Shown: positions 27,001 through 42,000 of the stretch, in pieces
Layout: each line of letters starts with the position of its first letter
Position numbering within the stretch: the stretch's first letter is position 1
Assembly: GCA_950022655.1 (NCBI GenBank)
Contig: OX465587.1
Coordinates: 25,857,716 to 25,921,715, forward strand
From: Alentia gelatinosa
Lineage: Eukaryota > Annelida > Polychaeta > Phyllodocida > Polynoidae
DNA length: 64,000 nt
Direction of reading: 5' to 3'
Position numbers and translations under genes: made by a program
Notes under the pieces: model-generated
Told to the model about the DNA's origin: nothing
Seen by the model: the letters and a program-made list of their open reading frames with translations, nothing else
Database searches by the model: none

Positions 27001-30000
27001 TGAACTTCGTGTACCACATTTGGTGCTGTTAATAACCATTGTTCCTAGAATAACCCAGCGTTGATTATTTTAGTTCAGAACGCAGGATTGTGTTATTTGT
27101 CTACAAACGGCTGGTTGGGTGCCCTCAAGCGCGGCATTTCTCATGACAACTTCCATGTCAGGTACGCCACACAGCTGTGGAGGGTGTGTGTGCTGATTGG
27201 TCAGGTGTTAAACGTTTTCCGACTGGGTGCAGGTTAGTCAGGTTTGGGTTTGGCCTACATAAGCCTTTCTCCCACGCTGCCCCACAATATGGACCCCAAT
27301 TTCATTACAACTGCCTGTTTATTGGTTAGATTCTCCAAAGAGCCGGGTTCTGTTGAATAACTAAGGCCTACGAAAGTACAGGGTGCAAGATCTAGTATGA
27401 TGGTTATCATTTAATGATATTACCGGAGTTCATCCTTATGCCTTCAATGAAGTTGATCCACACCATCCCTGGGCCTCGTTGGCGTACAGAAAAGGGTCTT
27501 CATGTATGAGCCTAAATTATTCAACAGGCCTCTGTACAGTCTTTAGTTTGTGAATTCTCCTAACCCTATTGTCATGGCAAGTTAAACCCAATTACATCAG
27601 GTATGCGTCCATGACCTTCAACGATACAAGCTCATATATCAGAATTAACTTATAAACGCATGGCTGACTCTGGAACCGAGTATATTTTAAGCAGATAATG
27701 GATAATAATCAGCGATATGTGACGAGGCGGAATACACAACTGATGCTACCACTCTTAGCACAATGGCGTAGCATTGAAGTTACACTCCCCCATATTTATT
27801 TGAGGTGAGAAGTGGGAGAACCAAGTAGATCTAAATGACAAAATGGGTGGGGTTTCAAGGTTTCATCCGAGTTAAACTCTTCAGGCATCTAATAGTTTGG
27901 TTGTTTCAATGCATACGGCATTGCCAAATTTTGGGAACAAGCATATCATGCATGTCCCTTCTGTTTAACTATTAATAAAACCAGAATATGAGACCAGTAA
28001 CTCCTCATCAAGTGGGTATACAAATCAATGGTAAGGGGTAATGTCAAAATGGTGAAGTGGCCCAAAATATAGGACATATAGGACTGGGTGTGCATGTGTG
28101 TGTGTTGGGGGGGGGGGGGGGGGGGGGTGGGGGGGCAATGGATACTAATAAGCCCGTCGTCTTAAGCGTTTTGGGATACCTAACTTTCCTGACCCTCTCC
28201 CTGACCGTGGCTACACGCACACAAGGCCGTTCGGGTCGAGCAGTCCAAGGACAAGCCGTGACCGATCCCATTGTGCAGAATCGTCTGGGAACAGTTTATT
28301 GTCGGAAAGTCCTGGGAATCTTGGCTGGTCTGTGTATACAGTACAGCATCAAGAAGGGCGGGTGGTCGGTCGTGTGCAGGGGACGGCCCCTTACCACTTT
28401 ACCCGTCCGGCACATGCAGGGCATACAACGAAAACAAACAACACTCATAAATCCCATCTCCTCAGGCCCACGCGCCGTTCTTTTACACCTACAATGCATA
28501 ACCTGCAATGACACAGTCGTGCATGTGGTAAATAGAGCTGATGTTTTCTTTTACTGGATGTTGGTGAACATGACAAAGAAGGTCAACGCCACAAAGAGTT
28601 AAAAGAGAAAAATAAATTTAAAAAAAAACCCAGAAAAATACACGGTTGGGCTTAGTCTGGTATTGCCATAAAGAGTTAAAGTGATTCCGAATTGCATTGG
28701 CTTATTTAGGGTAATAGGCTCAAGGGACAGACGGGCTGGTTTCTGGCAAGTGCAGTGGGTGGGATTACTGACCCGATGGATGACGGTCCGGTGGAGACCC
28801 CGGGCCTGGACACAGATCTGGTTTGTGTACCCCCCCCCCCCCCCCCCCCCACACACACACATACACACCTCCAGCGATCAATGCCCGCTTGTTGCAGCAA
28901 TCCCTCAATGAGTTCGGTACACAAATAATTTGACCGCTATATGGATCAAACGCAAACAAACGGAAATTAGTATTTACTTGTTTTTAAATCATCTTCTTCG
29001 AGTGTAAACAAACCTTGGATATCAATTTTCTTTAAAAAAAAAAGAAAAAAAAAGGTTTGCTATGCTCTCTGACATTAACACGATATATACATACATAAGA
29101 TCTAAAATTTTACGCCATGAGTCTTAGCACATCAACATCCGTTTTGAAGTGATTCAAGAGTTATGTACACCCCCCCCCCCCCCCCCCACACACACACACA
29201 GAACACTAGACGGCAGGACTTGTAGACCTACAAGAGGCAGAAAGCACTTAGATATACCTTATCAGGGACCTGTATGGTCGTGATTTCGTGGACAATTGCA
29301 AGGCGAACTGTAAAAATCAGGTACGTGTATTTAGATCACATCGTAGAGTCAAACATGGGTTTATTCCAGTTCAGTGAAGGGAAATCGATGGCAGGTCCAG
29401 GACGTAAGCAGGTCGTGACAAGTCACACACAATATCTGTCTTTCCTTTTGAAATTTATTTTCCAAACCAATAACAATGATACACAAATCTGTCCCTAAAT
29501 GGGGTTAGTGTCCTCACACAGTCACTCTTTAGTGTCTTCACACACAATATCTGTCTTTTCAAGGAAAAGAAATCTGACTAACTTCGAGGAGACAGAGTAT
29601 AGACTGGATTCACCACGATGCCAAATGTGCGCGTTATAAGCGGCACACAAGTCTCTGACCGGCTTCTCCGTCGCTTGCCAACATACAAATCTCTCCACGT
29701 CTTAAAGAGAGGCCACTCTCAGAACAAAAACCCAGTCACTTATAGCGAGTCCAGTCTAAGTCGAACAGCAATATTGACAGACAGGTCTGCTATGTATACA
29801 TGGGTCAAGGAGAGATTGAACTTTACTAGAGGACTGATAGCCAATGGTAAGTAGACCGCGGGAGAGTCCAATAGGTCAGTTATATCAATGTAGGACTTGA
29901 TAGCACTTTCTTGTTGAAAAGAAACCAAAATAATGTTTACATATCACTTTCAATAGAATGTAAAACCTAACTCTAAGACCATAGACCTCCGAATGTGAAA

Positions 30001-33000
30001 TTTAATATACATCCTTGTTTGGTACTGATCTTGACCTCCAATAAAACTTCAAACCACAAGGATACAGGATCTAAACTTGTCATATACAACGGCATATACA
30101 TCATCAATCAGCATTGTGAAGATCATCAGAACTTGGAATAACTTTACTAGGCTTGGCATATCTGTTAAAGAATGAAAATCTTTTTTAAAAAAAATAAAAA
30201 AATAAAAAAGGGCTTCAATAGACGATAATCTCAAAGCGGCAATGTCAGTGGGGGTAAGACTCATAGCGTGATGATACACAGGAGTAGACGAGTCAGCTAA
30301 TCGTTCTTCTGGTGATCTTCCAATGCCAGCATTATTAGGTAAGCACTATGAGCACGTGTCGCGGCCAGGGTCACTGTCCCTCACCTCTCCGGGCGCGCTA
30401 ATATTGACTCAATCAGGACCTATCGATCGCCAGACTCAAGGACAGACTCCTCTCCCAATTAGCACGTAACGACGGATGGACTGGGCTGGCGTTTAACGGA
30501 CCCAGACACGACCGATACGTGGCGATTAGTAGGGATTAATAGAGTGTGTTATACACGAGTAGTTGTCAAACTGATCTACTGAGCTGCTCCTCTACAGCAG
30601 TGTGTGAGAACAACGAGTATAGAGAATGGTGAGAATGATCCGCTCCATTCTAGCAGTGTGTGAGACTGACCAGTTCCTATATAGCAGTGTAAGACTGACC
30701 AGCTCCTCTATAGTAGTGCGTAGGACTAAACGGCTCCTCTATAGCAGTGTGTGAGACTGACCAGTTCCACTATAGCAGTGTGAGACTGACCAGCTCCTAT
30801 ATAGCAGTGTGAGACTGACCAGTTCCACTATAGCAGTGTGTGAGATTGACCAGCTCCTCTATAGCAGTGTGAGACTGACCAGCTCCTCTATAGCAGTGTG
30901 AGACTGACCAGTTCCACTATAGCAGTGTGTGAGATTGACCAGCTCCTCTATAGTAGTGCAAAACTGACCAGGCCCTCTATAGCAGTGAGCGAGACTGACC
31001 AGCTCCTCTATAGCAGTGTGAGACTGACCAGATCTACAAGACTTTTTGTTTATTTAGGTTTCTACCCGATTATTATCCATCTTCTACAAACTCTAAGCAT
31101 ATGGAGTGCCTGGAACTCGCCACCCGTGGATTCCAGAAATAAAATTCCCATCCATAATGAGGTCAAATAAAAATAAACGTGGCATACGAAAACACAGACA
31201 GTAGCGAATCATATTACTTGTGTAAGTATACACCAAATCACCACCATGCTTGAAAGTGCTGTGGTGTATTGATGTGATCTGGAAGTTCCATCGAATTCCT
31301 AAGAATAGACTATAAACTCACAAACAATCTCGCTATTCTTAAATACTTATAGTATTTTTTCACAGGTCCTTCATAGGAAAGTGACCCGGGACCCTTTGGA
31401 AAACGTTTCGATGGGAATCTATACGATATACTACGTGTTAAATTATTCACTACATCGTATCCACCTCAAGAGGTGAGCAATTAATAGTGGGAGTACAACC
31501 AACGAGTATAGAGAAACTCTACTGGTACAACCAACCAGACACAAAGAACCCAGTCTCAAATCAGGCACCAATCTGGATCACGCATCCTCAGAGAGAGAAC
31601 CAACATTTAGTTATGGAGCAGCCCCCGCGTTGTCATGGCGCCGACCCGGGAGACGGCGGCCCTAACCCCCGGGAGCTGCTCCGACCTGCTCGCGTCGGTC
31701 TACATGGACAGAGCGGCACCCTTATCGCGCTTTTATTAGAGGCTGCTCAGTAAACATGGCGACCACGCACCGGGCGAGCTGGTGGCGAGCTGCTCAGGCG
31801 TATTGACGGGATATCGACGGCCACGCGGGTCAGGGAGAGGTGAACGCCCGGGGAGGGTGGTAGGCGCGGGTTAATCTTGGTTTGCTGTGGTCCTCTCTGC
31901 AGGGTAATGCTCGTTTTATGTTGACTACTCACATGTTAATCCTAAAACCCCACGCCGAGATACTGTGTGACTGGGTTGGTAGGGTGTTACACGGCAGCAA
32001 CAGTGACAGTAATTCAGATGTGTATTCCAGTGTGTGATGCATGGGAACTGAACTCTCACCCCGCGTTGTGTAATCTAAAAACAACCACCCGGTAGTGTTC
32101 CCTACAGAACCCGCCATATAGGGCACAGAGTGATTGATAGTTCTGCCGTCATCCACAAGAAATTTGTAATATAGCGCAACTGTAATCGGGAGACAACTGC
32201 TGTTATCAGTTGTTTCAATACATTTATTATCGTGAGACGAAGCTAAAATCCTCTAGGGCAGGCCGAGAAAAAACAAGAACAGAATTATTCATTGATAACT
32301 TCACTGCCAGCAGGTGCGTCTGTGTATGCACAGCTTCAAATGAGCTGGCCATATGAGTGTTGCTTTTGAGTTAAGTTTAGAAGGGAATGAAAATCTTTCT
32401 TCGATCTTTAGATGAGGGTTGGAGAAATGGTGTTAAGTAATAGTTCCTGTATTCCTCAACCTACCCTAACCCACCTCGTCGAGATACAAGCGGGGATAGG
32501 TGGGAGGGGAGGGAGAGGCTGCTGGCAAGCTCTCTATTGGATTACAGGTAGTTTTTTTTTATATCCTTCTAAAACTGTTAAATGCGCTAATCTGTCAAGG
32601 ACGGATGATCTGCTCCATGTCTTTTTGAGTCAGGGATAAGACAAACACTTCCATAACACAATAGCTATGTGCCATAGAAAGTGGAAACGGGAACTGGGTG
32701 TACGGAGCGTTAAGTTGTTTGCTCGCCCAGTAACTCGGTTCCGGTCTGCTGACCTCAATACTTCTCAGTCCACTTCATTATTCATGGCCGTTGTTCCCTG
32801 CAGTGCCACACGCCGTCATGCTAGGCGGCCGTGTTTACATGGAACCGTCTCAGTCGTGACCTCTTTTTACTGATAATTCATTCACACACATACAATTCAT
32901 CATCATAAATAATCATCATAAATCATCCTCCTCATTAGATACGTGTATGTTGAATTCTTATCCTTTGACTATGAGTCACTCTAGGCTATGTGTTACTTTA

Positions 33001-36000
33001 GCGTTGTCGTTCATTTAAATAGATCTTGAGAACATATTGAGACACGGTCTTGGGTGTTAATTCATACATCTCACAAGTGATGTATTTAATGTTCATCGAG
33101 AAATCTTAATGATTGCGTATGACCTCTTAAAAAGGTAGTGGAGAGAAACGGTCTCGTCCCGCTCACTGTCACACCAGGACCGTAAGAGAACTTGGAACAT
33201 CAAAAAGTTATCTGTGATTCATTGTGCCATACAGCAATGAGACAACGATACAAGTAGACATATCACGACTTAGACAATGAAACTTATGCCAGATTTTTTT
33301 TTTAATTATTCAAATAAACTTGTCTTCTTTTAATACTACCGGTGGTTCATAAATACTATCAAATGTGGAGAATTACTCAAAATAAGAACAAATAGATTCA
33401 TCGATAACCCCCCCCCCCCCCCCCCCCAAGTAAAAACCAGGACTAGCTCTGGTTATGAAGATTACTATCTATCAATATTTTTATCTATGATTCGTATTCA
33501 TGGCTGGTTATGAACTCCAGTTACTGTACTGAAGAGCGAGTAGTGAGTACCCCACAGAGTGAGCAGCACATGGTCAGGATATAAGACTGCAGCTCTATAG
33601 TTGGCGATGACTCAGCGCGTCGTGTGTAGAGTGGTGGTGGTGGTGGAGGGGGAGGCGACTACTGATAGGGCACTACTGGACGAGAAGGACGCATCACGGC
33701 CTCATAGTCTGCCCACCAAAATGAAGGCACCCCCACAAAATCGTTGTGATTTTTTTTATGACCGCTTTCCATTTCTCTCTAAAATAACAACTTTATTGCG
33801 CTTTTTATGGTCTACTAGTCACTTTTTTTCTACACAGGCAGTGACTCAATTGCTTTAGAATACAAACGACGGTAATTGTTGTTTTTTTTAAAATTTTTGT
33901 ATAGTTTGTGCAGCTTATCAAAAGGCGCAAAACTATGACTGGGACATATTACAGGGACACAGGAATTTAGTCTTGTATCTTTTTTTATCAAACTGTACAT
34001 TAAGGCCTATATGATTGGTTCTGACAGAGTAATTAATAGAAATGAATGAATTCTCCCAGTGTTTTGCTTGTACTTTAGTGTTGCAGGGTTTGGCCAAGTT
34101 TCCTGTGCTGAGAATAGATCGTAGTCTTACGACAGGGATACCAGTTGGTAAGAGGAAAAAAAGTGGAACTATTTTATATGTGAAATTTATTGCCTCAGAG
34201 AGACTGGGAAACCATGGGGGACGCATCGATGTGGGTGAATCTACACTTTCTTTACTTCATACAAGAAAAATAATTTCATAAACTAGAAATTAAAACAAGG
34301 ATTTCCTTGAGAGAGAGAGAAAATGGATAACTGTCACCTCTGTTACGGCCCCACGGAAAATGACGCTCTCACTGCACTACTACCTAGCGTTTGATCACCC
34401 CCCCCCCCCCCCCCACACACACACACCACGTCACAGGGCAGCGTGCTTACACCTCATTCCATATTCTGTCTGTTCTCTTCCCTAAGGCACGTGGTCTGGT
34501 CGACGGTCTTAATGTAATTATCAAGTCAAACACCACGTCATTAATAATTGACGTCGTGTGGGATGACACCCGGAAATGGGTCCCGCAAAGGAGGTCAGAG
34601 TGGTCCACGTTTACCAAGTCTCCACACAGACACATTCACAATTATTTTTAGGCACAGAATTCAATGAGTTTAGATGTGACAGCTTGAAGCTTTGTCCATC
34701 TGATAAAATCTAGAATCTATTCTAGTTATATGAAGCGAGCACAAAAAGGAGCTGACATTCGGGATATCCACCCCCACCCCAAAAAGGGTATGTCTCAATG
34801 AGATAAACGTAGATCCCCTCAGTGTATTCTCAACTACCGACCCCTGCCCGAGTAGAACGCCATTCACTTTCATTTAATCTATGATTTAGATCACGGTCTT
34901 TTTAGCCCATATTCTTTGAGACTGGGGAACTCTGATGGATACAGCGCAATTAGTGCGTGTACAAGGGCATTAATGGGGATTAACTGTTGATACGAGATTT
35001 CTTTGAGAACTTTATACATTATTTACATTTGACGAGGAGGCTTCGCGTCGACGAGTGTAGGCGTCCTGCTTGGTCAACGCCTGTAAACATGGCTCCTCAT
35101 TACATACAACGTGAAAATATGGTCTGCCCATCCTATATTCATGTGGATATATGGTCTTCCCGTCCTTTACATACATATACGTGGGCAACACAGGAATCAC
35201 ACTCTACAGACTGTAACAGGATCTCCTCATTCCAACCACCATTAACAACTCGAACGGCATACATATTTAAGATATATTTTTCATCCAAAGTACAGGCATC
35301 TATGTTTAGCTTTTTTAACGACAATTTTCATTCATAAAGTGCATGGCAGCAAATAACTCCTCTATATTGGCTGATAGATGCCAGTATATAAATCCAGATG
35401 AAGAAAAATATCATTTATCCTACAGTAATCACTCAGAATGGGACCGAACAAAGGAGTCTGAACAAGTCCTGCTTCATTATCTCCATGGAAATGAATATCC
35501 ATAATCCGGGGCAAGTTTTTGCCTTTAATGGCTCCCTGCACCAACGACACCACGTCCGTATCCGTCGGCAGTTGTGGAGGAACGTGTGTGGAGGTCGACA
35601 CAGACGTCAGACCGTACACTGGCCTCCTGTGCAGAGAATGTATACGACGTACACACACTACATGATCCACAGGCGAGTAGTGCTTATGGGTTTTGGCGCG
35701 CCTCGCTTTGTGGCTGTAGAAGGCGCCGGGAAGACGTCTACTTATTGATTATCACTCGTGCCTCGAGACACCGGCCATTCGCTTCTGGGGCCATTTTTGG
35801 TACACTATTTTATACACAGGAATACATACTACGCTAAGTGTTTGATGCAGTGTTCCTATTTAACCGTAAATCAGTTATTCACACGTTACAAATTTGTATT
35901 CATTAAATTAGTGTGAATGAGACCTAATCTAGTCTTTGTTTTACACTATAAAGACAGAATTATGAACTGAAAATAAAAAAAGGATTTCCTTGGAAAATAG

Positions 36001-39000
36001 GAAAACTGTTATGTCTATTAAATATACGCTGTAATGATATTCTCATATGATATACAAATTATAACTTTGCTGCGACTTTTAACGTCTACATAACTCAATA
36101 TTAAAATCGATAGTGGCCCCAAAGGAGCCTGAACATACCCGAACGACCAAACCTGAATGGTATTTCTCGAGCTCGGAGTTGCCCAAGTATGCGAAACATA
36201 GTTTCCCATACGGTTATTGATTCATATAGATCGCATAAGTGCCTGCTTGGGGCTAAAACGTTTCGGTGAGTGACTTGGATATAGCGCTTTGGTGCTTTTT
36301 ATGATGAGTAAAACCAACAAGGGCGTGTACTACTACTTTTTTATTGTGGTATTTTATGTTTGTTTTTACTATTTTTCTTCACCATTATTGCAGCTTGTAG
36401 CCTCCACACGCAAATACTGCATGTCTGGTCAGTTCGTCCTCCAGCGTTAACGTCACAAACTAATCCTGCCTCGACTCGTGACATGCACGTTGAACTAGAT
36501 CTAGCTCCCTCTCAGGACAGGTCCCCAGTAATAGGACACCACAGTAAATAGATTATGTTGTGAAACTATCTACTCACCACAACTTTCCAAGATATATTCC
36601 ATTACGGGGAAGTGGGATTCAATATGCAACCATTTGAGAAATTACCCTCCGGAGACTTTTTATTTATCTTCCTGTGGCACAGCTGGTATCGGTGAGATGG
36701 TTGGGATTTCTTATCAATTTTTTCCCCCCATATCAAGTTACATGTATATACAGACACACACACTCGTGAGAATGTGTACACTGTAGTTCGAATACACCCA
36801 ATATTCCCCTCACAAAACTTGGGGTTTGAATCATTTTTATTTGTGTGAATAAGCCCTAATCTATTCACTCTTTGCTTTAATCAAGGACGAAAAATTCTAA
36901 ACTGAAAAAGAAAACAAGGATTTCCTTGAAATAGAGGAAAACTGCCATCCCTGAATACAAGTATTTCATATTCAAATCATCTATTCTTTATGGCCTCATG
37001 TACCAACAAGCACCAAGTGCTCAGATTCTAGTGGCGTGCTTCAGCCAATATCAACCGTAGCGGTGGTAGGGGGTGGGGGTAACAGGACCTGCATGGACGG
37101 AGGGAACCACCAGGACCCCGTGAGGACAATGACGAGCTAACTAGCTCACTGAGCAGCCCCTCCTTACTGAGGGCGCATCACGCTGAGACACTGCAGCACG
37201 GGGAATGGGATACATGGACGGGAAGAGGACAGAGTAGGATTAGGTGGGGATTAGGACGATTATCCTATAATCCGGGTCCATGTACCCATAGTTGGCAGTG
37301 GAATTAAGGAATTTCAGCAAGGATCCGCTTAATACGCCCTCTCATAATTCTCCACACAAACACCCACCCGATTCGCTCGGTTGCCCACGAGCGAATGTGT
37401 GTGCGGGGGGGGGGGGGGGGGGGTGACGCTTTCAGCACACAAAGTAGCGGTTGGATCTCCTGAGTCTGAAAGTGGGGTAAAAAAAAATAATTTTTAAATG
37501 GGCCAATAATAATACCCCCTCGGGCTTCTCAATTCCAGGCTGGTGTGGTGAGAGGGAGATGTTTTCTGAGAAACCCGATATAAGTATGACGCTTTTACGC
37601 CGGGCTACTGATGAACTGATCCCCTTTAAATATGTCACACTCAGGGTTAACACACATCACATTCATGAGACCCCCTGCTCGGGCAAAGATTTAATACTAG
37701 CCGCAGGTGATGCTCTTTGTACCCGCCATTTACTGTGGGGGTGTAAAACGCTACGTGCATTCAGGAGACACTAGACTGGCTTCAGTCACTGCCCCCCCCC
37801 CCCCCCCCTCCCCTTACCCCACCCTGCTAGCCGCGATACAGGTGATTATTAGACCTGTCAGACACTGGGGGAAGTGAAAGTATTAAAAAGAAGGGTTTTT
37901 TTTGTGTTTGTGAATATCCATAATCAAATGCTTTCGTTAGGACAGTGGGAGACTATCCAGCTCGACAGTGAGACAGTGGCTCAAGTCGATGTACGCCTGT
38001 CCTATCCGAGATACCACAACTGGCAATATTAAAAATAACAACTTTGTCCAAGTTGGGTGTATTAATAATATTGGACAAAATGGCTGGGATCAACAAAAAA
38101 AGTAAAAAAAACTATATGGGAGGTGTTAGATTGACGAAACCACTCCTCGTGATTGTCTGATTATGATGCACTTATTTGAGAAAGCCTGCTGATGTTAGCC
38201 ACACAAAGTTCCAGAGGGAGAGAAGAACACAGCACAGGGGACCAGAGTCCAGGTGGGAATATTATTACGAGGAAGGGTGTTTAAGTCTTCTCTCACCGGT
38301 GTCCACTAAATAGGGTATATACCCTGGCGACCAGCTGTCAGCAAAACGCGCCACCCCACCCCGCCCACGCCCAGCCCCACCCGCCAACACACCTGACCAC
38401 ACTTGCTCGGCCTTCACTGATGTTGAATTTAACACCTATACAATGGCGTGCCGCCACAATTCCCACGCCGAATGACGCACAATTGGGGCAGCGGAACAGC
38501 TGCTGCTGTTGACGACAGAAGATGTGTGGTGATGAAAGGTGGGGCGGTTGGTAGAGAAAGCAAGGCACTTCTATTGGAGAGGTTTTTGTAGGTCTTTTTT
38601 ATTTTCATTATATTCCTTAAAAAAACCCCATCGATTTCCCCCTTTTGGAGGAGTTGCCATAAGCTTTTACTGTAATTGATTCAATTCAGCTTTATACAAA
38701 CATTCAGTGTTTTTAGGAAAAAACTGTATTAAGTTAAATACCAAAGTTGTACACATTACAAAGCTCGGAGGGTAATCCCTGCTGTATCAGGGATCATTGT
38801 AGGGAATAAAAACCTTCCTTGTAAGCCTATAAACATGGACTAATATGTGAAGAATGAGGTCGCTCCTACAGGGCAGTGCCATTGTTGTGCCATCGTATCG
38901 ATGACGTAACGGTGACGTAACCGTGTAGCTGAAATAGCCTCAAGTGCTAAATGACCTCGAACATTTGTCTAGCTCTCTTCAACCCTACGTCCAGGGTACA

Positions 39001-42000
39001 CAAGTACTGACCCAACTGTTCAACTTGAAGGCTTATATGTCCTAGCCTGACCAGGACCATATAAGGCATATACAAGCATAGAATCATTTGAATGTTATAT
39101 TTTGCGAAGGTCATTACACATGACCTATATGGGATCTCTTATTCTAATATATATCTTGACTTTTTTCCCCTAGTAAGTTTAGGCTAATAACTAATCTGGT
39201 TTTAAAGAAAATATCAATAGGATAACTCAAACATGCCCAACAACATTTTCCATATTTGATTGATACTTGGTGTACCTTAGTAGATGATATAGCCAAAATG
39301 GTTTTGCAATATTTCTTGTCAGTCACATTCGTCTCAGATTCTCGAATAGACTGGTCAGTTTGAATGAGTCCAAACTATTTATTCAATACATTGTTCCCAG
39401 AAACATATGTGTGGTTAATTGCAGCCGAATGTAATCAATTTACTGTTACCACCAGGCATGACCATGCTTGCCCTGACATCTTTTTCCACTTCCACAAAGC
39501 TGTCAACCATAATTACTCAGACTTTTCTATTGGGCGACAATAGAGGTAGACGGCCGGCGATCTGCCTGCAAATCGATGCCTGGTAATGAGCTAGTCGCTG
39601 CCTGTAATGAGCACACACAGCTGGTCCGCAGAATGCCGTTATTAGTTATTGCAGCGCTGTCCTTCTGTCCGCTTGTAGACTGCAGCCTAATTCCACTAGC
39701 TACTCATAGAAGGACACCACACGTGCAGATACCAATTCGAAACTAACCTTTTATTTTCCACATAGTCATACATTTCCATTTTCCATATCATTATATATTA
39801 TATACCTATGCCGAAAAATCCTACTGATACTAACCTCTGCTGTAGTTTTGGTATTTTATCTAACCCAGTATACTGTGTTGGCATGGAATAATACCAGTAT
39901 ACTTTGAATGCACATTCTGATTGGATAATAAAAATGACTGGCCTAGCTATGATGTAGTGATGCTGATGTCATGTAAAGACATGATAAGGGCTTCAATTTT
40001 TTTTAACCATTTAGAATAATATTATGAGTATTAAAAATGCAAATTTATTTAAAAAAAAAAGGAAAGGCACTTGGTTAACCACGTTATTCCGTGCGGACCC
40101 CAATTCCCATCTCGTTTTGTAGTTTGCACAGCATGGGCTGGTCGTTACATTTTAATACATAAAAGATTGGTCCACCCTCTACCCCAATCAGGTCCTTTGG
40201 ACCACGCCTCTCTGACCATCACAAACTACTATTATTACAGCTCCCCTGTGTGTTCTTTTTCTAATTGGTGCCTTTATTTATGAAAAGTCATTAAATGATT
40301 GAAGAAAATCAGAATAAAGTTCATCATATTATGTATCCTTCCCTGACTGGCCCATGAATCAGTCTGAAGTGGGGTGTAAGGGGGGAGGGGGGGGGGGGGG
40401 CTGGGCGGTGGCGGTGGCGGTCGACAGGGAGGCAGGGGCGGAAGGGTCGGAGGAAGGGTAGGATACAAGAACTGAGGCCAGTCTACATTGATGCTTATAG
40501 CATCCCATCTGACCGTCTCCAGTCTCTCCGCTAATAATTCCACACACTTCACTCATTACATTTGAATACATCATAACCAAGCAGAACCCTATTATTATAT
40601 TTCTACCTATGGTTCTCCATCAATAATGTCTTACGACCAGGTAACATAACAATAACAATTCCATTCATCATGCACACCCTATAATACCTAAATGGTCTGC
40701 CCAGCACGACCGCTCCACTTCACCGTCAAATTCCCTCTGAATTACTCTCAATGTCTCAATGTGTCAGGAGGGGGCAGCAAGTGCTTCCACCTGCACCACC
40801 CGACAAAAACAAAAGCAATTCATTAATTATACATGCCACATTATGTAGAGGGTGGCCATATGGCATGTGCCTTATAGTTACTATGACGACTGCATTTCAT
40901 TGCTGGCCCTTTTGTGGCTAGCCCGGGGCAGTATGCAGAGAGCAGGTCTGAGTCAGACCAACTCAGGCCAGTATTGACGTTATAGATCGTGATTTTGTTC
41001 GTCTTCCTCTCATAGAGCGACAATCAACAACTCACGTGCACTTGTCAAGCTCACAACCTGCACGACACCAAAGCACTGAGTACAAACCACAATGAACTCT
41101 CTCTCACCGTCCTACTTTTAGTAATTTGAAGTATTCGTGGGAAACTGCTGCTGTGGTAATTAACCCTTGCTAGCCTGGTATTGACTGGCTACAGACATTG
41201 AGATCAACCCTATGGGTAAGGTGCAGTGCAGTGCCAACGTAACCTTTACTTGTCAGCGGGTGGTGAGGGTACTACTGAATCCACATCATTAACCCTGCGT
41301 GATCCTTAGCGGGGATGTATGAGTTGCGGGTAGACAAACACGACTGAGACCAGGCTATGTGCGGGTTAAACATATACCCCAGGTCCACAACTGCTACTGT
41401 CAAGAGCATAATGTGGTCTCTCTGTGTATTTAGAATGAGCTTTCAAAACACTGTGAGTCCCATCCCAAACATGGTTTCTCATCTCTTCTCCTTAACAGCT
41501 GCAATTTGTGATCTCTCAATAAGCATTGCCCACATTGCTAAGATAATCCAGTTAATAGCACGACGATGTCGTCGAGCTTCAGTCACTTTCCTAATGGAGG
41601 CAAAAACAACCCCAAAACAGTAACGGGACTAATCCTTTTTTCAAATATGCAGATGGCATAAAAGTTGCCATTTGTAGCCACCTGGATATTTTTTCTGTGT
41701 ACAATTTTGCATTAGTGATGAGTCACTAAAATAATGTGTGTGACTCACTGCAAGTGACCAGGGGGCTCTCTCTAGGAGCCCCACTTCCTTCTAAGCCAGA
41801 CTCTGCCCCGGGTCGTGATATCACGTCAGCCTAGACACTGCACGGGTCTGGATCTGCACACTAGACTGGAGTAAGGCACTTTACATCGATAGAAACAGAA
41901 ATCTGAAATATAAATTATCCATATCTGTCCTCTTATATCATCGTAGAGGCCTCCCAGTCAGTTTCTTAACATCTTTTAGACTTTACAGCCTAATTCCCTT

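Larger units (their letters stand above)
18461..31040. other. Giant LIS1 intron, tandem-array part (18.5-31 kb)
   Basis: It begins with a GC-rich island (about 18470-18970), then carries minisatellites (18990-19512, 20665-21130, 30561-31035), a MITE and its degenerate relative (26478-26655, about 20130-20290), long G/C homopolymers, and a GC-rich segment at 25560-25780 and another at 30360-30545. Roughly 21131-25500 and 26660-28080 show nothing I can name. Confidence 0.75.

Noticed and set aside
28057..28602. 181-codon plus-strand frame containing a run of Gly
   Set aside because: The Gly run is the translation of a poly(G) tract and the opposite strand gives Pro; it is a homopolymer artefact with no domain.
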